NCBI GenBank assembly: GCA_018065025.1
Contig: JAGHUB010000044.1
Location: 1-5,712, forward strand
Length of the DNA stretch: 5,712 nt
Origin: Candidatus Equihabitans merdae
GTDB lineage: Bacteria; Bacillota; Clostridia; Lachnospirales; Lachnospiraceae
Direction of reading: 5' to 3'
The notes beneath the pieces were generated by a model. The model saw nothing but the letters and a program-made list of their open reading frames with translations. It did no database searches and was not told the origin of the DNA. A program made the position numbers and the translations under genes. This document shows, in pieces, positions 5,069 to 5,712 of this stretch (its first letter is position 1; the number at the start of each line of letters is the position of its first letter).

Positions 5069-5602
5069 ATGAGTTTATATGATGAAGCATACAATGCAAC
5101 GAAAGAACTTCTGGAGATTGCTAAGGTTGAAGAAGGCGATCTGTTAGTAGTTGGTTGCTCTACCAGTGAAGTATCCGGTGAAAGAATCGGTTCTGCTTCT
5201 AAACCGGAACTTGCAGAAGATGTCTTTAAGGGTATTCACGATGCTGTTAAGGAAAAGAATATCTATCTGGCTGCTCAGTGCTGTGAACATCTGAACAGAG
5301 CCCTTATCCTTGAAAAAGCTGCCGCAAAGGCAAGAGGCTATGAGATCGTCAGTGTTGTTCCGTGGCCTAAGGCCGGTGGCTCCTTCGCAACCATGGCTTA
5401 TAAATACTTCGAAAACCCGGTTGCCGTCGAGCATGTAAAAGCTGATGCCGGTATGGATATCGGCGACACCATCATCGGTATGCATCTTAAAGATGTAGCT
5501 GTCCCGGTTCGTCTCTCAGTCAAATCTATCGGCAATGCCCATCTGGTATGTGCCAGAACAAGACCGAAATACATCGGTGGCGAGAGAGCTCATTACGAAT
5601 AA
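5069..5602 (+). CDS. UPF0340 / TIGR01440 (DUF436) family protein, YwlG-like
   Basis: A 177-residue soluble protein close to Bacillus YwlG in style and length. The family is widespread in Firmicutes but its biochemical role is not known to me. Recognisable stretches are LLVVGCSTSEVSGERIGSAS (24-43), the AAQCCEHLNRALI segment (68-80) with paired cysteines and a histidine, VVPWPKAGGSFATMAY (95-110), ADAGMDIGDTIIGMHL (125-140) and the C-terminal RTRPKYIGGERAHYE (163-177). Conserved Cys, His and Gly residues hint at an enzyme or metal site, but none has been proved here. The start is supported by a purine-rich AGGAAGAAGG site whose GG ends 6 nt before the ATG. There is no signal peptide or membrane segment. 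It appears monocistronic, with its own promoter, structured leader and terminator. Confidence 0.92.
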   Translation: MSLYDEAYNATKELLEIAKVEEGDLLVVGCSTSEVSGERIGSASKPELAEDVFKGIHDAVKEKNIYLAAQCCEHLNRALILEKAAAKARGYEIVSVVPWPKAGGSFATMAYKYFENPVAVEHVKADAGMDIGDTIIGMHLKDVAVPVRLSVKSIGNAHLVCARTRPKYIGGERAHYE

Positions 5603-5616
5603 AATAGAAAAACAAC

Positions 5617-5666
5617 AAAAACCGCCTCAATTCCTTATTTTCTAAGGGGTTGAGGCGATTTTATTA
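5617..5666. terminator. Bidirectional intrinsic terminator
   Basis: CGCCTCAATTCCTT (5623-5636) pairs with AAGGGGTTGAGGCG (5644-5657) in a 14-bp stem (two G-U pairs) around a 7-nt loop. Plus-strand RNA continues into ATTTTATTA. Minus-strand RNA continues into a long T-rich run (complement of 5601-5622). The hairpin starts about 20 bp after the DUF436 stop and can serve both that gene and a gene converging from the right. Confidence 0.9.
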
Positions 5667-5712
5667 TCGCTTTTTCCTATATTTACTTAATCGGATTCTT
5701 TGAAGGTGTACC
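5664..5712 (-). other. Possible 3' end of a convergent minus-strand gene
   Basis: The strong minus-strand T-tract of the terminator suggests a gene arriving from the right. All three minus frames are open from the window edge to a nearby stop: one ends GTPSKNPIK (stop 5683-5685), one ends LSKYRKKR (stop 5664-5666), and one ends YTFKESD (stop 5687-5689). With at most 15 codons visible the frame cannot be chosen and no product can be named. Confidence 0.3.

Overview
The window looks like a chromosomal segment from a low-to-mid GC Gram-positive anaerobe, most likely a member of the Clostridia and perhaps of the Lachnospiraceae. Evidence for this is the gene order parA-parB-DUF4446-serS, strong AGG-rich Shine-Dalgarno sites, a Bacillus-type parS sequence, sigma-A-like promoters, and a YwlG/UPF0340 (DUF436) protein. 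The taxonomic call is inference from gene order and protein style, not from a search.

Layout. The left half is a minus-strand operon read right to left: parA (3011-2235), parB (2235-853, 1-nt overlap with parA), a membrane-anchored DUF4446 protein (856-308, 4-nt overlap with parB), and then, after a 235-bp spacer, the first 24 codons of serS (72-1). A 534-bp AT-rich divergent intergenic region (3012-3545) follows. It holds four perfect copies of the 16-bp parS palindrome, two half-sites, a few near-consensus DnaA boxes, and promoters facing both ways. To its right, on the plus strand, lie an alpha/beta-hydrolase-fold protein with a 90-residue acidic tail (3546-4796), a long hairpin, a promoter with a structured leader of about 100 nt, a DUF436 protein (5069-5602), and a bidirectional terminator. 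The last 30-50 bases may be the 3' end of a convergent gene.

How the genes fit together. ParA (Soj-like ATPase), ParB (Spo0J-like CTPase clamp) and the parS cluster form a chromosome origin-segregation system. DUF4446 is translationally coupled to parB and carries one N-terminal membrane helix. The divergent hydrolase-like protein has its promoter directly against parS site 4, so ParB loading there could control it. Its active site looks degenerate: the serine is kept, but the usual Asp and His positions read Ser and Leu. I see no phage, transposon or CRISPR sequence. The most interesting candidates are the parS-embedded pseudohydrolase, the unusually long charged linker in ParB, and the GU-rich leader RNA in front of the DUF436 gene.
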